64,000 bases of DNA from Ferruginibacter albus (GTDB lineage Bacteria > Bacteroidota > Bacteroidia > Chitinophagales > Chitinophagaceae): positions 310,001-374,000 of the forward strand of contig NZ_CP083388.1 of NCBI RefSeq assembly GCF_020042285.1. The letters are read 5' to 3'. Shown in pieces: positions 44,824 through 53,618 of the stretch. The notes beneath the pieces are model-generated. The model had not been told where the DNA came from. It made no database searches and saw nothing but the letters and a program-made list of their open reading frames with translations. The translations under genes were made by a program, and so were the position numbers. Numbering within the stretch: position 1 is the first letter of the stretch; each line of letters starts with the position of its first letter.

Positions 44824-45639
44824 TTATTTATACTTATTAAAATAATTTCTGAAAAACAATAACTGGTATTTTACCGCATTTGCCCAATAGTCCCAATTAT
44901 GTTCACCGGGACGTTCTATATAATCATGCTGAATTTTTAAGGATAACATTTTTTCATGCAATTGATGATTGATTGTATAAAATCCATCGCTTGTTCCACA
45001 ATCAATAATAAATGCCAGCGAATCAGAAGGTTTATAATTTTCTATAAAATTGACAGCAGAGTAATCGTGCCAGTAAGGATTGTTGGTTGTGGTATCGCCA
45101 ATGCGTTTTATAATATCATATTTATTATGAGAAGAAAGCAGATCGACGCCCCCACTCATGCTTCCACAAGCACCGAACAATTCAGGATGACGAATGCTTA
45201 AAAATAGAGCGCCATGTCCCCCCATGCTTAAACCGGCAATAGCTCTTCCGTGTTTATTTTTTATGGTTCGATAATGAGTATCGATGTATTTGATCACTTC
45301 TTTAGAAATATACGTTTCATATCTCATGGTCGAATCAACAGGGCTATCAAAATACCAACTGCTAAAACCCCCATCCGGGCAGATCAATAGCATCTGGTAA
45401 TCGTCTGCCTGTTTTTTTAAGGAAGGCACTTTTTGTATCCAGTTAGAATAGTTCCCGCTGTAACCGTGCAATAAGTAAACCACAGGATAATTGCTTTTTT
45501 GTGTTTTATAGGAATTAGGGCTTATTACCACGCAGGAAATGCTTTTTTTCATAGCAGCACTATAAATAGTAATAGTATCCACAGTAGCAGCAGTGCAAAA
45601 AAAGGGTAGCAAATAGAAAAATATAAAAAGTTTTTTCAT
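44824..45639 (-). CDS. Exported esterase of the alpha/beta hydrolase fold (FrmB/CE1-like)
   Basis: 271 residues with a signal peptide (MKKLFIFFYLLPFFCTAATV). The esterase_D / FrmB pattern is clear: VVYLLHGYSGNYSNW (oxyanion region), the nucleophile elbow AIAGLSMGGHGAL (G-x-S-x-G-G), the Asp in AFIIDCGTSDGFY and His in RPGEHNWDYW. It likely cleaves acyl or feruloyl-type esters in the periplasm; substrate unknown. It is divergent from rplS. Confidence 0.9.
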   Translation of the reverse strand: MKKLFIFFYLLPFFCTAATVDTITIYSAAMKKSISCVVISPNSYKTQKSNYPVVYLLHGYSGNYSNWIQKVPSLKKQADDYQMLLICPDGGFSSWYFDSPVDSTMRYETYISKEVIKYIDTHYRTIKNKHGRAIAGLSMGGHGALFLSIRHPELFGACGSMSGGVDLLSSHNKYDIIKRIGDTTTNNPYWHDYSAVNFIENYKPSDSLAFIIDCGTSDGFYTINHQLHEKMLSLKIQHDYIERPGEHNWDYWANAVKYQLLFFRNYFNKYK

Positions 45640-45716
45640 AATATAAAATATATTTATGCGGCTTTAAGCCTATTCAGACAGTAATTTATGCTCATTTTTT
45701 TAATCTTGTAATTAGT

Positions 45717-45747
45717 TTTGAAAATTAGCGGGAGTTCTTTACCTTTG
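45717..45747 (+). promoter_or_regulatory. Promoter of rplS
   Basis: TTTG at 45717-45720, exactly 19 bp, then TACCTTTG at 45740-45747. Both boxes match the Bacteroidota consensus exactly. Predicted leader about 17 nt before the ATG at 45768. Confidence 0.8.
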
Positions 45748-45767
45748 CACTCCTTAAAATTTAGGTT

Positions 45768-46127
45768 ATGAACGCAGTAGCATTTGTACACGAACAATTG
45801 GCAACAAAAAAACAAGTTCCTTCTTTTAAAGCTGGAGACAATATTACCGTTAATTATAAAATTATTGAAGGTAATAAAGAGCGTATCCAAAGCTTCAAAG
45901 GCGATGTGATCAAACGTCAGGGAACCGGCGCTACTGCAACATTTACTGTTCGCAAGATCAGCGATGGCGTAGGTGTTGAGCGTTTATTTCCTACAAACTC
46001 TCCTAATATCGATAGCATCGTATTAAACAAAGTTGGTAAAGTACGTCGTGCTAAATTATTTTACCTGCGTGAAAGAAGCGGTAAAAGCGCTCGTATCCAG
46101 GAAAAAAGAATGGCGACGACTTCTTAA
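45768..46127 (+). CDS. rplS: Ribosomal protein L19
   Basis: 119 residues. Contains the L19 core [20 protein letters not shown] and [20 protein letters not shown], and [21 protein letters not shown]. It sits at the 30S-50S interface. The gene is monocistronic here: the usual trmD/rimM neighbours are absent. It has the best promoter of the window, as expected for a highly expressed gene. Confidence 0.98.
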   Translation: MNAVAFVHEQLATKKQVPSFKAGDNITVNYKIIEGNKERIQSFKGDVIKRQGTGATATFTVRKISDGVGVERLFPTNSPNIDSIVLNKVGKVRRAKLFYLRERSGKSARIQEKRMATTS

Positions 46128-46165
46128 CAAAACTTTTGGTATAAGATTTTCTATTGAAAATCAAT

Positions 46166-46173
46166 TATTTTTG
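46166..46173 (+). promoter_or_regulatory. -7 box TATTTTTG upstream of the 41-residue lipoprotein gene
   Basis: Exact TAnnTTTG match; no TTTG at the expected distance. If used, it would give a ~150-nt leader containing an imperfect inverted repeat (46210-46226 with 46243-46256). Confidence 0.35.
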
Positions 46174-46209
46174 CGTACTTTGTATTATAAGCCTACCCTA
46201 TATCTGAAA

Positions 46210-46256
46210 ATTGGAACGATTGTTGGCTAAGGCGATAATATACCAATCATTCCAAT
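46210..46256 (+). repeat. Imperfect inverted repeat in the leader of the small lipoprotein gene
   Basis: ATTGGAACGATTGTTGG and CCAATCATTCCAAT pair with one mismatch and a 3-nt bulge around a 16-nt loop. It may fold in the mRNA leader; no known riboswitch was matched. Confidence 0.5.
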
Positions 46257-46327
46257 TCCTCCGACAAGACCTTTCCCCCTAAAGCAACGATTATTGCTTA
46301 TTTCTTAAAATTTAAAATGATTAAATC

Positions 46328-46453
46328 ATGAGAAAGGTTATTTTATTTGCTATTGTTGCAGGATTGGCTCTTGCAATTGCATCTTGTTCAAGGGGAATTA
46401 CACCGTATGAAGCGGCTAATGGAAAAGCTAAATGCGGTCGTTACATCAGGTAA
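46328..46453 (+). CDS. Very small Cys-containing lipoprotein (41 residues)
   Basis: Starts MRKVILFAIVAGLALAIASC, a complete lipoprotein signal peptide with lipobox AIASC (lipidated Cys20). The mature peptide is only 22 residues, SRGITPYEAANGKAKCGRYI-type, with one further Cys at 36. It resembles a short conserved envelope peptide of Bacteroidota with the same ANGKAKCG motif, recalled rather than searched. It is bracketed by its own leader and a terminator (46490-46522), supporting a real gene. Function unknown. Confidence 0.8.
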   Translation: MRKVILFAIVAGLALAIASCSRGITPYEAANGKAKCGRYIR

Positions 46454-46489
46454 TTATTTATTTGAAGTCTCACTTGTCCCGAACTTATT

Positions 46490-46522
46490 AAAGGAGGTCT
46501 ATTTTTAGATCTCCTTTTTTTG
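46490..46522 (+). terminator. Intrinsic terminator after the small lipoprotein gene
   Basis: AAAGGAGGTCTA (46490-46501) pairs with TAGATCTCCTTT (46506-46517) with one G-U pair, followed by a T run. Confidence 0.85.
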
Positions 46523-46626
46523 TAGCAATAAAATTTACAATGCTTACCGGAGTAACTGTTAAATGTGTTTCTTGTTGTGTTTTTTGTTTTACCTTTACAT
46601 CTTCATTCACAGTTAAAAATACAAAC

Positions 46627-46860
46627 ATGGGAGATTTATTTAGTGGCCCGCACATGATATTGATAATATTGGTTGTGCTGCTTTTGTTTGGAGGTAAAAA
46701 AATTCCCGAACTAATGCGTGGTTTAGGAAGCGGCATCAGAGAATTCAAAGATGCTAAGGATGGTGTAAAAAGAGAGATCAAAGACCAATTGAATAGTGAA
46801 TCGAACAAAGAAGTAGCTGCCTCAAACAGTTCTAAACAGATTTCGTCTGACACACAGTAA
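46627..46860 (+). CDS. tatA: Sec-independent translocase subunit TatA/E
   Basis: 77 residues from the ATG at 46627. A single membrane helix (about 9-24, [20 protein letters not shown]) contains the conserved Phe-Gly hinge, followed by the amphipathic helix [18 protein letters not shown] and a charged tail. TatA oligomers form the pore for folded proteins with twin-arginine signals. An upstream frame start at 46540 adds 29 Cys-rich residues and is not credible. tatC follows after a strong terminator. Confidence 0.95.
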   Translation: MGDLFSGPHMILIILVVLLLFGGKKIPELMRGLGSGIREFKDAKDGVKREIKDQLNSESNKEVAASNSSKQISSDTQ

Positions 46861-46882
46861 TAACCAAAAATCATCTTTTTTT

Positions 46883-46923
46883 ATAAACAAAACCTCGCAG
46901 TAATTTTGCGAGGTTTTGTTTAT
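46883..46923 (+). terminator. Strong intrinsic terminator between tatA and tatC
   Basis: Perfect 17-bp stem (46883-46899 with 46907-46923; core AACCTCGCA / TGCGAGGTT) with a 7-nt loop, flanked by A- and T-rich arms. Confidence 0.88.
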
Positions 46924-46948
46924 AGGCATTTTATATCCCTAAAATTTC

Positions 46949-47797
46949 ATGAAATTTTTCAATATAGGTAAAGGCGACAATTCAAGGGCAGAAATGTCTT
47001 TTTTTGAGCATTTAGATGTATTGCGCGGGCATCTTTTTAAATCAGCTGTTGCTGTTGCGTTAGGCGCTATTGTAATGGTAGTGTTTGATGATCTGATCAT
47101 CAAGAAAATTTTGATGGGCCCAACACACAAAGATTTTCCTACTTATACTTTTTTGTGCAGGCTTGATCAGCGTTTTAACCTAGGTGACAAATTGTGCATG
47201 GGAGAAATAAATGTAAAAATGCAGAGCACAACAGTTGCAGGACAATTTGGTGTGTTCTTTAATATTATTTTGATAGGTGGTTTTATTATTGCGTTTCCAT
47301 ATGTATTTTGGCAATTTTGGAAATTTGTACGACCGGCTTTGTCATCAAAAGAATTGAAAAATTCAAGAGGTGTCATCTTTTGGGTTTCTTTTCTTTTCTT
47401 TATCGGAGTATTGTTTGGGTATTTTGTAATTGCTCCTTATACTGTTAGTTTTTTTGCTCATTTTTCAATAGATGATAATATTGAAAACATATGGACAATA
47501 GGAAGCTATTTCAATACATTGGTGCCGCTTATTTTAGGTGCAGGACTTGCTTTTCAACTTCCGTTAGTGATGTATTTTTTAGCTAAAGTAGATGTGGTAA
47601 GCGCTAAATGGTTAAGAAAGGTCCGCAGGTATGCTATTATTATCATGTTGGTTTTATCGGGTATTATAACGCCTCCGGATATGTTAAGCCAGATAATATG
47701 CACCATTCCGTTACTGATCTTATATGAAATAAGTATTTTACTTTGCGCAAAAGTGGAAAGAAGAAAAGCGAAGGAAAGCGTTGTAGAATGGAGTTAG
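46949..47797 (+). CDS. tatC: Sec-independent translocase subunit TatC
   Basis: 282 residues with six membrane helices. Signature features are the N-terminal MSFFEHLDVLRGHLFKSAVA (signal-peptide recognition Glu), a periplasmic loop, AFPYVFWQFWKFVRPALSSKE and the C-terminal SGIITPPDMLSQIICTIPLL. TatC recognises twin-arginine signals. The first periplasmic loop is longer than in enterobacteria, as in other Bacteroidota. gatA begins 34 bp downstream. Confidence 0.96.
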   Translation: MKFFNIGKGDNSRAEMSFFEHLDVLRGHLFKSAVAVALGAIVMVVFDDLIIKKILMGPTHKDFPTYTFLCRLDQRFNLGDKLCMGEINVKMQSTTVAGQFGVFFNIILIGGFIIAFPYVFWQFWKFVRPALSSKELKNSRGVIFWVSFLFFIGVLFGYFVIAPYTVSFFAHFSIDDNIENIWTIGSYFNTLVPLILGAGLAFQLPLVMYFLAKVDVVSAKWLRKVRRYAIIIMLVLSGIITPPDMLSQIICTIPLLILYEISILLCAKVERRKAKESVVEWS

Positions 47798-47831
47798 GCG
47801 TATAAATAATTTAATCTTTAAAAAAATAGAA

Positions 47832-49292
47832 GTGTTTTTATTCAACTCAATAGACGAATATCATCAACAACTTATACAAGGTAATACATCCTGCGAAGCA
47901 GTAATAACACATTACTTGCAGCAAATAGATAAGCATAAAGAGCTAAATGCGTTTGTAAATATTTATAAAGAAGAAGCCTTGAAACGGGCAGCAGCGTTGG
48001 ATGAAAAACGGAAACAGCGTGAGCCATTAAAAAAATTACACGGAGTTGTTGTTGCTATTAAAGATGTTATCTGTCATAAAGATCATGAAGTAACTGCATC
48101 TTCAAATATTTTAAAAGGTTTTAAGTCTATCTATAACGCTACATCTGTTCAAAAACTATTGGATGAAGATGCTATCATCATTGGCTCCTGCAACTGTGAT
48201 GAATTTGCAATGGGCAGTTCCAACGAAAATTCCTCATACGGTCCGGTATTGAATGCATTTGATACTACTAAGGTTCCCGGCGGTTCTTCCGGTGGAAGTG
48301 CTGTAGCTGTGCAAGCCGGCATGTGCATGGTAAGCTTAGGAAGCGATACAGGAGGTTCAGTACGTCAGCCTGCTGATTTTTGCGGTATTGTTGGTATTAA
48401 ACCAACTTATGGAAGAATATCCAGGTATGGATTGATCGCTTATGCTTCTTCATTCGACCAGATAGGAGTTTTTGGAAATACCATTGAAGATGTAGAAAAA
48501 ACGCTAGAAGTTATTTCTGGCCCCGATGATTTTGACAGTACAGCCATTCAGCAAGGATCATTAAATTTTTCTTCCTCCAACAATAAAGAAAAAAAATATC
48601 GTATCGCTTATTTCAAAGAAGCAATTGAGCATGAGTCGCTGGATAAAGAAATAAGTAACGGCATTAACAAAACGTTGGAACAATTAAAAAATAACGGAAA
48701 CACTGTGCAAGCAGTTGAATTTGATCTGTTGGATTATGTGGTACCTGCTTACTATGTATTGACCACTGCAGAGGCAAGCAGCAATTTAAGCCGCTTTGAT
48801 GGTGTACGTTACGGGCACAGAACAAAGGAAGCAGTTACCGACCTGGTGGATTTTTATAAACGTACACGCAGTGAAGGTTTTGGCAAAGAAGTGCAAAAAA
48901 GAATTTTATTAGGGACTTTTGTGCTAAGCGCGGGCTATTATGACGCTTATTATAGCAAAGCACAAAAAGTTCGTAGGTTATTAACGGATAAAATCGCTGC
49001 TATCTTTAAAGAATACGATGCAATAGTTTTACCAACATCGCCCACTACAGCTTTTAAATTAGGAGAAAAAACAGACGATCCCATTGCAATGTATCTTGCA
49101 GATATTTATACCGTTTTTGCAAATCTTACCGGTGTGCCTGCCATATCGGTTCCTCTTTACAAACACAGCAACGGCATGCCTTTTGGCTTACAGGTAATTA
49201 CCAATAAGCAGGATGAACTAACTTTGCTGGAGTTTTCCAAGGTGTTGATGCAACACTATAAAAGCTATCAGCATCTTGCAACAAATGAATAA
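47832..49292 (+). CDS. gatA: Asp-tRNA(Asn)/Glu-tRNA(Gln) amidotransferase subunit A
   Basis: 486 residues with a GTG start at 47832. It is the amidase subunit that frees ammonia from glutamine to convert misacylated Glu-tRNA(Gln) or Asp-tRNA(Asn). The Ser-cisSer-Lys triad is visible: Lys in VVVAIKDVICHK, Ser in VPGGSSGGSAVA and Ser in GSDTGGSVRQPA. GatB and GatC are not nearby. Its last 8 bases overlap the start of the lytic transglycosylase gene. Confidence 0.96.
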   Translation: MFLFNSIDEYHQQLIQGNTSCEAVITHYLQQIDKHKELNAFVNIYKEEALKRAAALDEKRKQREPLKKLHGVVVAIKDVICHKDHEVTASSNILKGFKSIYNATSVQKLLDEDAIIIGSCNCDEFAMGSSNENSSYGPVLNAFDTTKVPGGSSGGSAVAVQAGMCMVSLGSDTGGSVRQPADFCGIVGIKPTYGRISRYGLIAYASSFDQIGVFGNTIEDVEKTLEVISGPDDFDSTAIQQGSLNFSSSNNKEKKYRIAYFKEAIEHESLDKEISNGINKTLEQLKNNGNTVQAVEFDLLDYVVPAYYVLTTAEASSNLSRFDGVRYGHRTKEAVTDLVDFYKRTRSEGFGKEVQKRILLGTFVLSAGYYDAYYSKAQKVRRLLTDKIAAIFKEYDAIVLPTSPTTAFKLGEKTDDPIAMYLADIYTVFANLTGVPAISVPLYKHSNGMPFGLQVITNKQDELTLLEFSKVLMQHYKSYQHLATNE

Positions 49293-50493
49293 TAAAACAA
49301 TTATATTATTGTTTGCATTTTTATTATTTGCATTTGCTGAAAAAAGTTTTTCTCAGTCTATTGATTCTGTTCAACCTGGCACTATAGTGGAAGACACCAC
49401 AAAGGAAGATGCATTGATTAAAGAGGTGGTTAAATCATCTAAAGCACCTAAGAAAGATAAGGTGCAGTATTTTAGCCAGGTAACCAAATACGGATTTAAA
49501 AATTTATTCTCCAATTATAATTATAATTCAAACATTCCTTACACTTCACAGGTAAATCCCAACGCCGAAAATTTTATACAGGATTACATGAAATCTCATG
49601 GCACCTATTTGCAAAAAATGAAAGATTGGGGACAACCTTATTTTACTTTGATCGAAAATGTTTTGCAACAATATGGTTTGCCACATGAGTTAAAATATGT
49701 TGCAGTAATTGAATCGAATTTACAAACCCAGGCGCTTTCCAACAAAGGTGCTTGCGGCCCCTGGCAATTAATGCCGGGTACAGCACGTCAATTGGGTTTA
49801 ACGATTAATAATTATGTAGATGAGCGAACTGATTATTATAAGAGCACAAATGCGGCTGCAAAATACTTACTGTCGTTGTATGGACAGTTTCATGATTGGT
49901 TATTGGTGATGGCGGCTTATAATGGCGGTGCAGGAAGAGTTTCAAGTGCTATTAAAAAATGCGGCAGCAATAATTTCTGGAACCTGCAATTTTATTTGCC
50001 TGAAGAATCAAGAACGTATGTAAAACGTTTTATCGCTACGCATTATATTATGGAGGGTGGCGGCGGTATTACAACCAATGTAAACACCGATAGTGCTTTG
50101 GTTTTTGATAACAGTACTGATGTAACAAGAACGAGTTATAATTCAATTGGAGTAAACCCGTATTATAAACAACCTTCTTTAACTTCTGCAGAAAAGGATA
50201 ATGTACAAACAATGAACATTTCCGGTAAATACAATGCTGCCATTATTGCTAAAAACCTTTCGATGAGCATGGAAACTTTCGATCGCTATAATCCCGGTTT
50301 TGCGGGTATGATCTCAAGTATAGGTAATTATGATCTTCGATTGCCTGCTGATAAAATGGATCTGTTTGTTGCTAATAAATACCAGATATTAAATGAAAGT
50401 GTACAAGCGCTTCTGGGTGGCCTTACTATCCCTGATACGAAAACAGTTTATCCTAAAAAAAGTACTAAGGCTAAAGTTGCAAAAAGAAGATAA
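49285..50493 (+). CDS. Lytic transglycosylase, MltD-like
   Basis: 402 residues. A signal peptide (NNKTIILLFAFLLFAFAEKS, cleaved near SFSQ) is followed by an SLT domain with the catalytic Glu in KYVAVIESNLQ, then GACGPWQLMPGTARQLGL, AAYNGGAGRV and TYVKRFIATHYIM. A C-terminal region (about 305-375) resembles one LysM-like peptidoglycan-binding unit. It cleaves peptidoglycan glycan strands in the periplasm. The ATG at 49285 overlaps the gatA stop, so they are co-translated. It ends directly next to the convergent ABC ATPase gene, with no spacer. Confidence 0.92.
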   Translation: MNNKTIILLFAFLLFAFAEKSFSQSIDSVQPGTIVEDTTKEDALIKEVVKSSKAPKKDKVQYFSQVTKYGFKNLFSNYNYNSNIPYTSQVNPNAENFIQDYMKSHGTYLQKMKDWGQPYFTLIENVLQQYGLPHELKYVAVIESNLQTQALSNKGACGPWQLMPGTARQLGLTINNYVDERTDYYKSTNAAAKYLLSLYGQFHDWLLVMAAYNGGAGRVSSAIKKCGSNNFWNLQFYLPEESRTYVKRFIATHYIMEGGGGITTNVNTDSALVFDNSTDVTRTSYNSIGVNPYYKQPSLTSAEKDNVQTMNISGKYNAAIIAKNLSMSMETFDRYNPGFAGMISSIGNYDLRLPADKMDLFVANKYQILNESVQALLGGLTIPDTKTVYPKKSTKAKVAKRR

Positions 50494-51108
50494 TTACAAT
50501 TTGTATCTACTCACGTCCAACACTTCATCACAAAAACTATATTCCTGTTTATCATTGCTGCTTATGATCACTAATTTATTTGCAGTATGATCATTTATAA
50601 GTTGATGGTATAATGCAATGCCTGTTTCATCTAAATTGGTAGTAGGTTCATCTATTAATAAAACATGTGTATTGCTGAAAAATGCCTGGGCTAATTTTAA
50701 ACGCTGTTTCATACCGCTGCTGTAATAACGGATCTGTTTATGTGTGGCTTTTTCCAAGCCAACAATCGCTATTATCTCTTTAGAAGATTGTGTTAGTGGC
50801 TTGAATTGAATATGGAAATCCAGGAATTCTTTAGCTGTCATTTCTTCTATTAATTCAAGATAAGGGGCAATAATAGAAATGTGCTTGTATATATTTTCTT
50901 CTGGTAATGATGCGTTGTTTATTGTAAATTGAAGTTTGCCTTCATTATGCGAAACAGCGCTGCCGATCACCTGTAATAAAGTAGATTTGCCGGAACCATT
51001 AGCTCCTGTAATGGCATATTTTTTCCCGCCAATAAATTGATAATCGATATGCCGGAATATCCAATCCCGGTTATAACGTTTGCCAATATTGTTTAAAGTG
51101 ATTTGCAT
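50494..51108 (-). CDS. ABC transporter ATP-binding protein (short, single domain)
   Basis: 204 residues from the ATG at 51108 (MQITLNNIGKRYNRDWIFRH). Walker A GANGSGKSTLL, signature YYSSGMKQRLKLA, Walker B VLLIDEPTTNLD and the H-loop region (ISSNDKQEYSFC, His replaced) are visible. No permease gene is adjacent. It is the last gene of the lipid A operon strand, 95 bp after lpxA. The altered H loop and missing partner leave its role open. Confidence 0.88.
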   Translation of the reverse strand: MQITLNNIGKRYNRDWIFRHIDYQFIGGKKYAITGANGSGKSTLLQVIGSAVSHNEGKLQFTINNASLPEENIYKHISIIAPYLELIEEMTAKEFLDFHIQFKPLTQSSKEIIAIVGLEKATHKQIRYYSSGMKQRLKLAQAFFSNTHVLLIDEPTTNLDETGIALYHQLINDHTANKLVIISSNDKQEYSFCDEVLDVSRYKL

Positions 51109-51203
51109 TTTCAGATACACAAAGGTATGCCGTGCAACTGAGTTCCGATGCATCGTATAGCAAAAACGATGTTGAATAAAAATTATGAATGCTGAGATGC
51201 AAA

Positions 51204-52001
51204 CTATTCTTCGTCTGTACTTCCCTTTGTAAAACGTTTAATAATGCCGCGACCGCTCTCCCGAATAAAGGTTACAATTTCATCCCGTTCATCTGTAGCG
51301 GCTAATTCTTCTTCAATATAATTAAGTGACTGCGTGGTATTCATCCCTTTATTATAAATGATGCGATAAATATCCAGGATATCGTTTATGCGTTGCAGTG
51401 AGAACCCCCTGCGCTTAAGACCGATGGAGTTTACGCCGGCATAGCTAAGCGGCGTACGACCAGCCTTTATATAAGGGGGTACATCTTTACTTACTAATGA
51501 ACCGCCACTCACAAATGAATGTTGACCGATCTGTACAAATTGATGCACAGCACACATTCCGGCTAAGATGGAATAATCACCCATTATTACATGACCTGCC
51601 ATTTGAGTGTTATTGCTCATGATACAATTGTTGCCCACGATACAATCGTGTGCTATATGACTGTAAGCCATTATAAGGCAATTGTTACCTACTTTGGTCT
51701 TCCACTTATCTTTACTGCCACGGTTAATGGTTACAAACTCACGAATAGTAGTATTATCACCGATCTCTACGGTAGTTTGTTCTCCTTCAAATTTTAGATC
51801 TTGCGGAATAGCTGCGATCACAGCTCCCGGAAATATCCGGCAATTTTTCCCGATGCGGGCGCCTTCCATGATAGTAACATTGCTGCCTATCCAGGTGCCT
51901 TCACCTATTTCTACGTTAGGATGAATCACACTGAATGGATCGATCTTTACGTTAGTGGCAAGCTTTGCATTAGGATGAATGTATGTGTGAGGATGAATCA
52001 T
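51204..52001 (-). CDS. lpxA: UDP-N-acetylglucosamine acyltransferase
   Basis: 265 residues. Left-handed beta-helix of hexapeptide repeats from residue 1 (HPHTYIHPNAKLATNVKIDP), catalytic His in MAYSHIAHDCIVGNN, then a helical C-terminal domain (LKRRGFSLQRINDILDIYRI). It performs the first committed step of lipid A synthesis. It follows lpxC-fabZ on the same strand by 109 bp. Confidence 0.97.
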   Translation of the reverse strand: MIHPHTYIHPNAKLATNVKIDPFSVIHPNVEIGEGTWIGSNVTIMEGARIGKNCRIFPGAVIAAIPQDLKFEGEQTTVEIGDNTTIREFVTINRGSKDKWKTKVGNNCLIMAYSHIAHDCIVGNNCIMSNNTQMAGHVIMGDYSILAGMCAVHQFVQIGQHSFVSGGSLVSKDVPPYIKAGRTPLSYAGVNSIGLKRRGFSLQRINDILDIYRIIYNKGMNTTQSLNYIEEELAATDERDEIVTFIRESGRGIIKRFTKGSTDEE

Positions 52002-52110
52002 AATTTTAATGTGCTAATCCGATAATGTGCTAATCTGCTAATTACAAATTGAACACTTTTTTTAATTTTATTTTATCCTGCTAAGTGCCATTAACCTATT
52101 AGCTAATGGT

Positions 52111-53517
52111 TTAATTTCTTTTTACTAATTGCGCTGTCAGGTCCGCTTCTGTACAAAGCTTGTTGCCAACATACACACTTCCTTTCATTACGCAAATACC
52201 ACGACGAATAGGTTCTGCCAATTCCATTTTTAAGATCATGGTATCGCCGGGCACTACTTTTTGTTTGAATTTACAGTTATCTATCTTTAAAAAATAGGTA
52301 TCGTATTGCCCTTCAGGCATGGCATTGATACATAAAATGCCTCCTGTTTGTGCCAGCGCTTCTATTTGTAAAACACCTGGCATTACAGGGTTTCCTGGGA
52401 AATGTCCCTGAAAAAAATATTCGTTGAACGTTACATTTTTAATACCTACGATCAAAGTAGGAGTAAGCTCAACTATTTTATCTACCAACAAAAATGGAAA
52501 ACGATGTGGCAACGTTTTTTCAATTTGTTGCTGTGTATAAACCGGCGGTTGATTGGGATCATAAATAGGAATATCCTTTGTATGCTTGTTCTTCTTTATG
52601 TATTGCTTTATTTTTTTTGCAAACTCAACATTGGTGCTGTGTCCGGGTCTGTTTGCAATAATATGTCCTTTAATGGGATAGCCGATCAAAGCCAGGTCGC
52701 CGATCACATCCAATAATTTGTGTCGTGCAGGTTCGTTAGGGAAACGCAATTCAACATTATTGAGATACCCTTCACTTTTAACTTCTACTTTTTGTCTGCC
52801 AAAAGCTTTCGCCAGGCGATTCATTTCATCTTCTGTTACTGTTTTATCTACCACAACAATTGCGTTATTAATATCACCGCCTTTGATCAGGTTATTATCC
52901 AGCAACATTTCTAACTCATGTAAAAAACAAAAAGTACGACAGGGCGCTATTTCTACTTTAAAATCTTTCATTGATTTTAAACCTGCATGTTGTGTTCCCA
53001 GTACCGGGCTATTAAAATCAATAAGGGTAGTTAATTTATAATCCGTAGATGGAAGCGCTGTCATCTCCACCCGCTTTTTTTCATCGTAATAAGAAATATT
53101 ATTATCAATCGTGTACCAGGCTTTTGCAGCGTCTTGTTCCAGCACACCGGCTTCCTCAATTATTTTTATAAAAGGAGCGCTGCTTCCATCAATAATAGGA
53201 ACTTCAGGTCCATTTAATTCTATCAAACAATTATCAATACCCATTCCAACCAGGGCAGCCAATATATGCTCTACTGTACTTACTTTAACAGGACCTTGTT
53301 CTAAAGTAGTTCCTCTTGAAGTATCAGTAACCAGGTCACAGTCAGCTTTAATGGCAGAAGTTCCTGCTAAGTCGGTTCGTTGAAATTGAAAACCAAAGCC
53401 GGGGTTGGCAGGCTTTAATATCATGTCAACATTAATGCCTGTATGAAGCCCCGTTCCTGAGATTGTTATGGTTGAAGCTAATGTATGTTGCTTGTCCGGG
53501 TTAAAGTTTGAGTCCAT
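52111..53517 (-). CDS. lpxC/fabZ: Fused LpxC deacetylase / FabZ 3-hydroxyacyl-ACP dehydratase
   Basis: 468 residues. The LpxC half (about 1-305) has the zinc ligand in VEHILAALVGMGIDN and the HKLLDVIGDLALIG motif (second His and Asp). The FabZ half (about 315-468) has PHRFPFLLVDKI and GHFPGNPVMPGVLQIEALAQ with catalytic His and Glu. The first step removes the acetate of acyl-UDP-GlcNAc; the second makes unsaturated acyl-ACP. This fusion is characteristic of Bacteroidota and lies between lpxD and lpxA. Confidence 0.97.
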   Translation of the reverse strand: MDSNFNPDKQHTLASTITISGTGLHTGINVDMILKPANPGFGFQFQRTDLAGTSAIKADCDLVTDTSRGTTLEQGPVKVSTVEHILAALVGMGIDNCLIELNGPEVPIIDGSSAPFIKIIEEAGVLEQDAAKAWYTIDNNISYYDEKKRVEMTALPSTDYKLTTLIDFNSPVLGTQHAGLKSMKDFKVEIAPCRTFCFLHELEMLLDNNLIKGGDINNAIVVVDKTVTEDEMNRLAKAFGRQKVEVKSEGYLNNVELRFPNEPARHKLLDVIGDLALIGYPIKGHIIANRPGHSTNVEFAKKIKQYIKKNKHTKDIPIYDPNQPPVYTQQQIEKTLPHRFPFLLVDKIVELTPTLIVGIKNVTFNEYFFQGHFPGNPVMPGVLQIEALAQTGGILCINAMPEGQYDTYFLKIDNCKFKQKVVPGDTMILKMELAEPIRRGICVMKGSVYVGNKLCTEADLTAQLVKRN

Positions 53518-53618
53518 CCGGCAAAGATAGATATTTAGAGTTGATAGTTGCAGTTGATAGCCTGCTTTACAGTGTAAAAAAGATCATAAATTCAGCTATA
53601 TGCAAAAGGATAAAAAGG

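Noticed and set aside
47030-47400. Antisense frames inside tatC
   Set aside because: Shadow frames; tatC is unambiguous on the plus strand.
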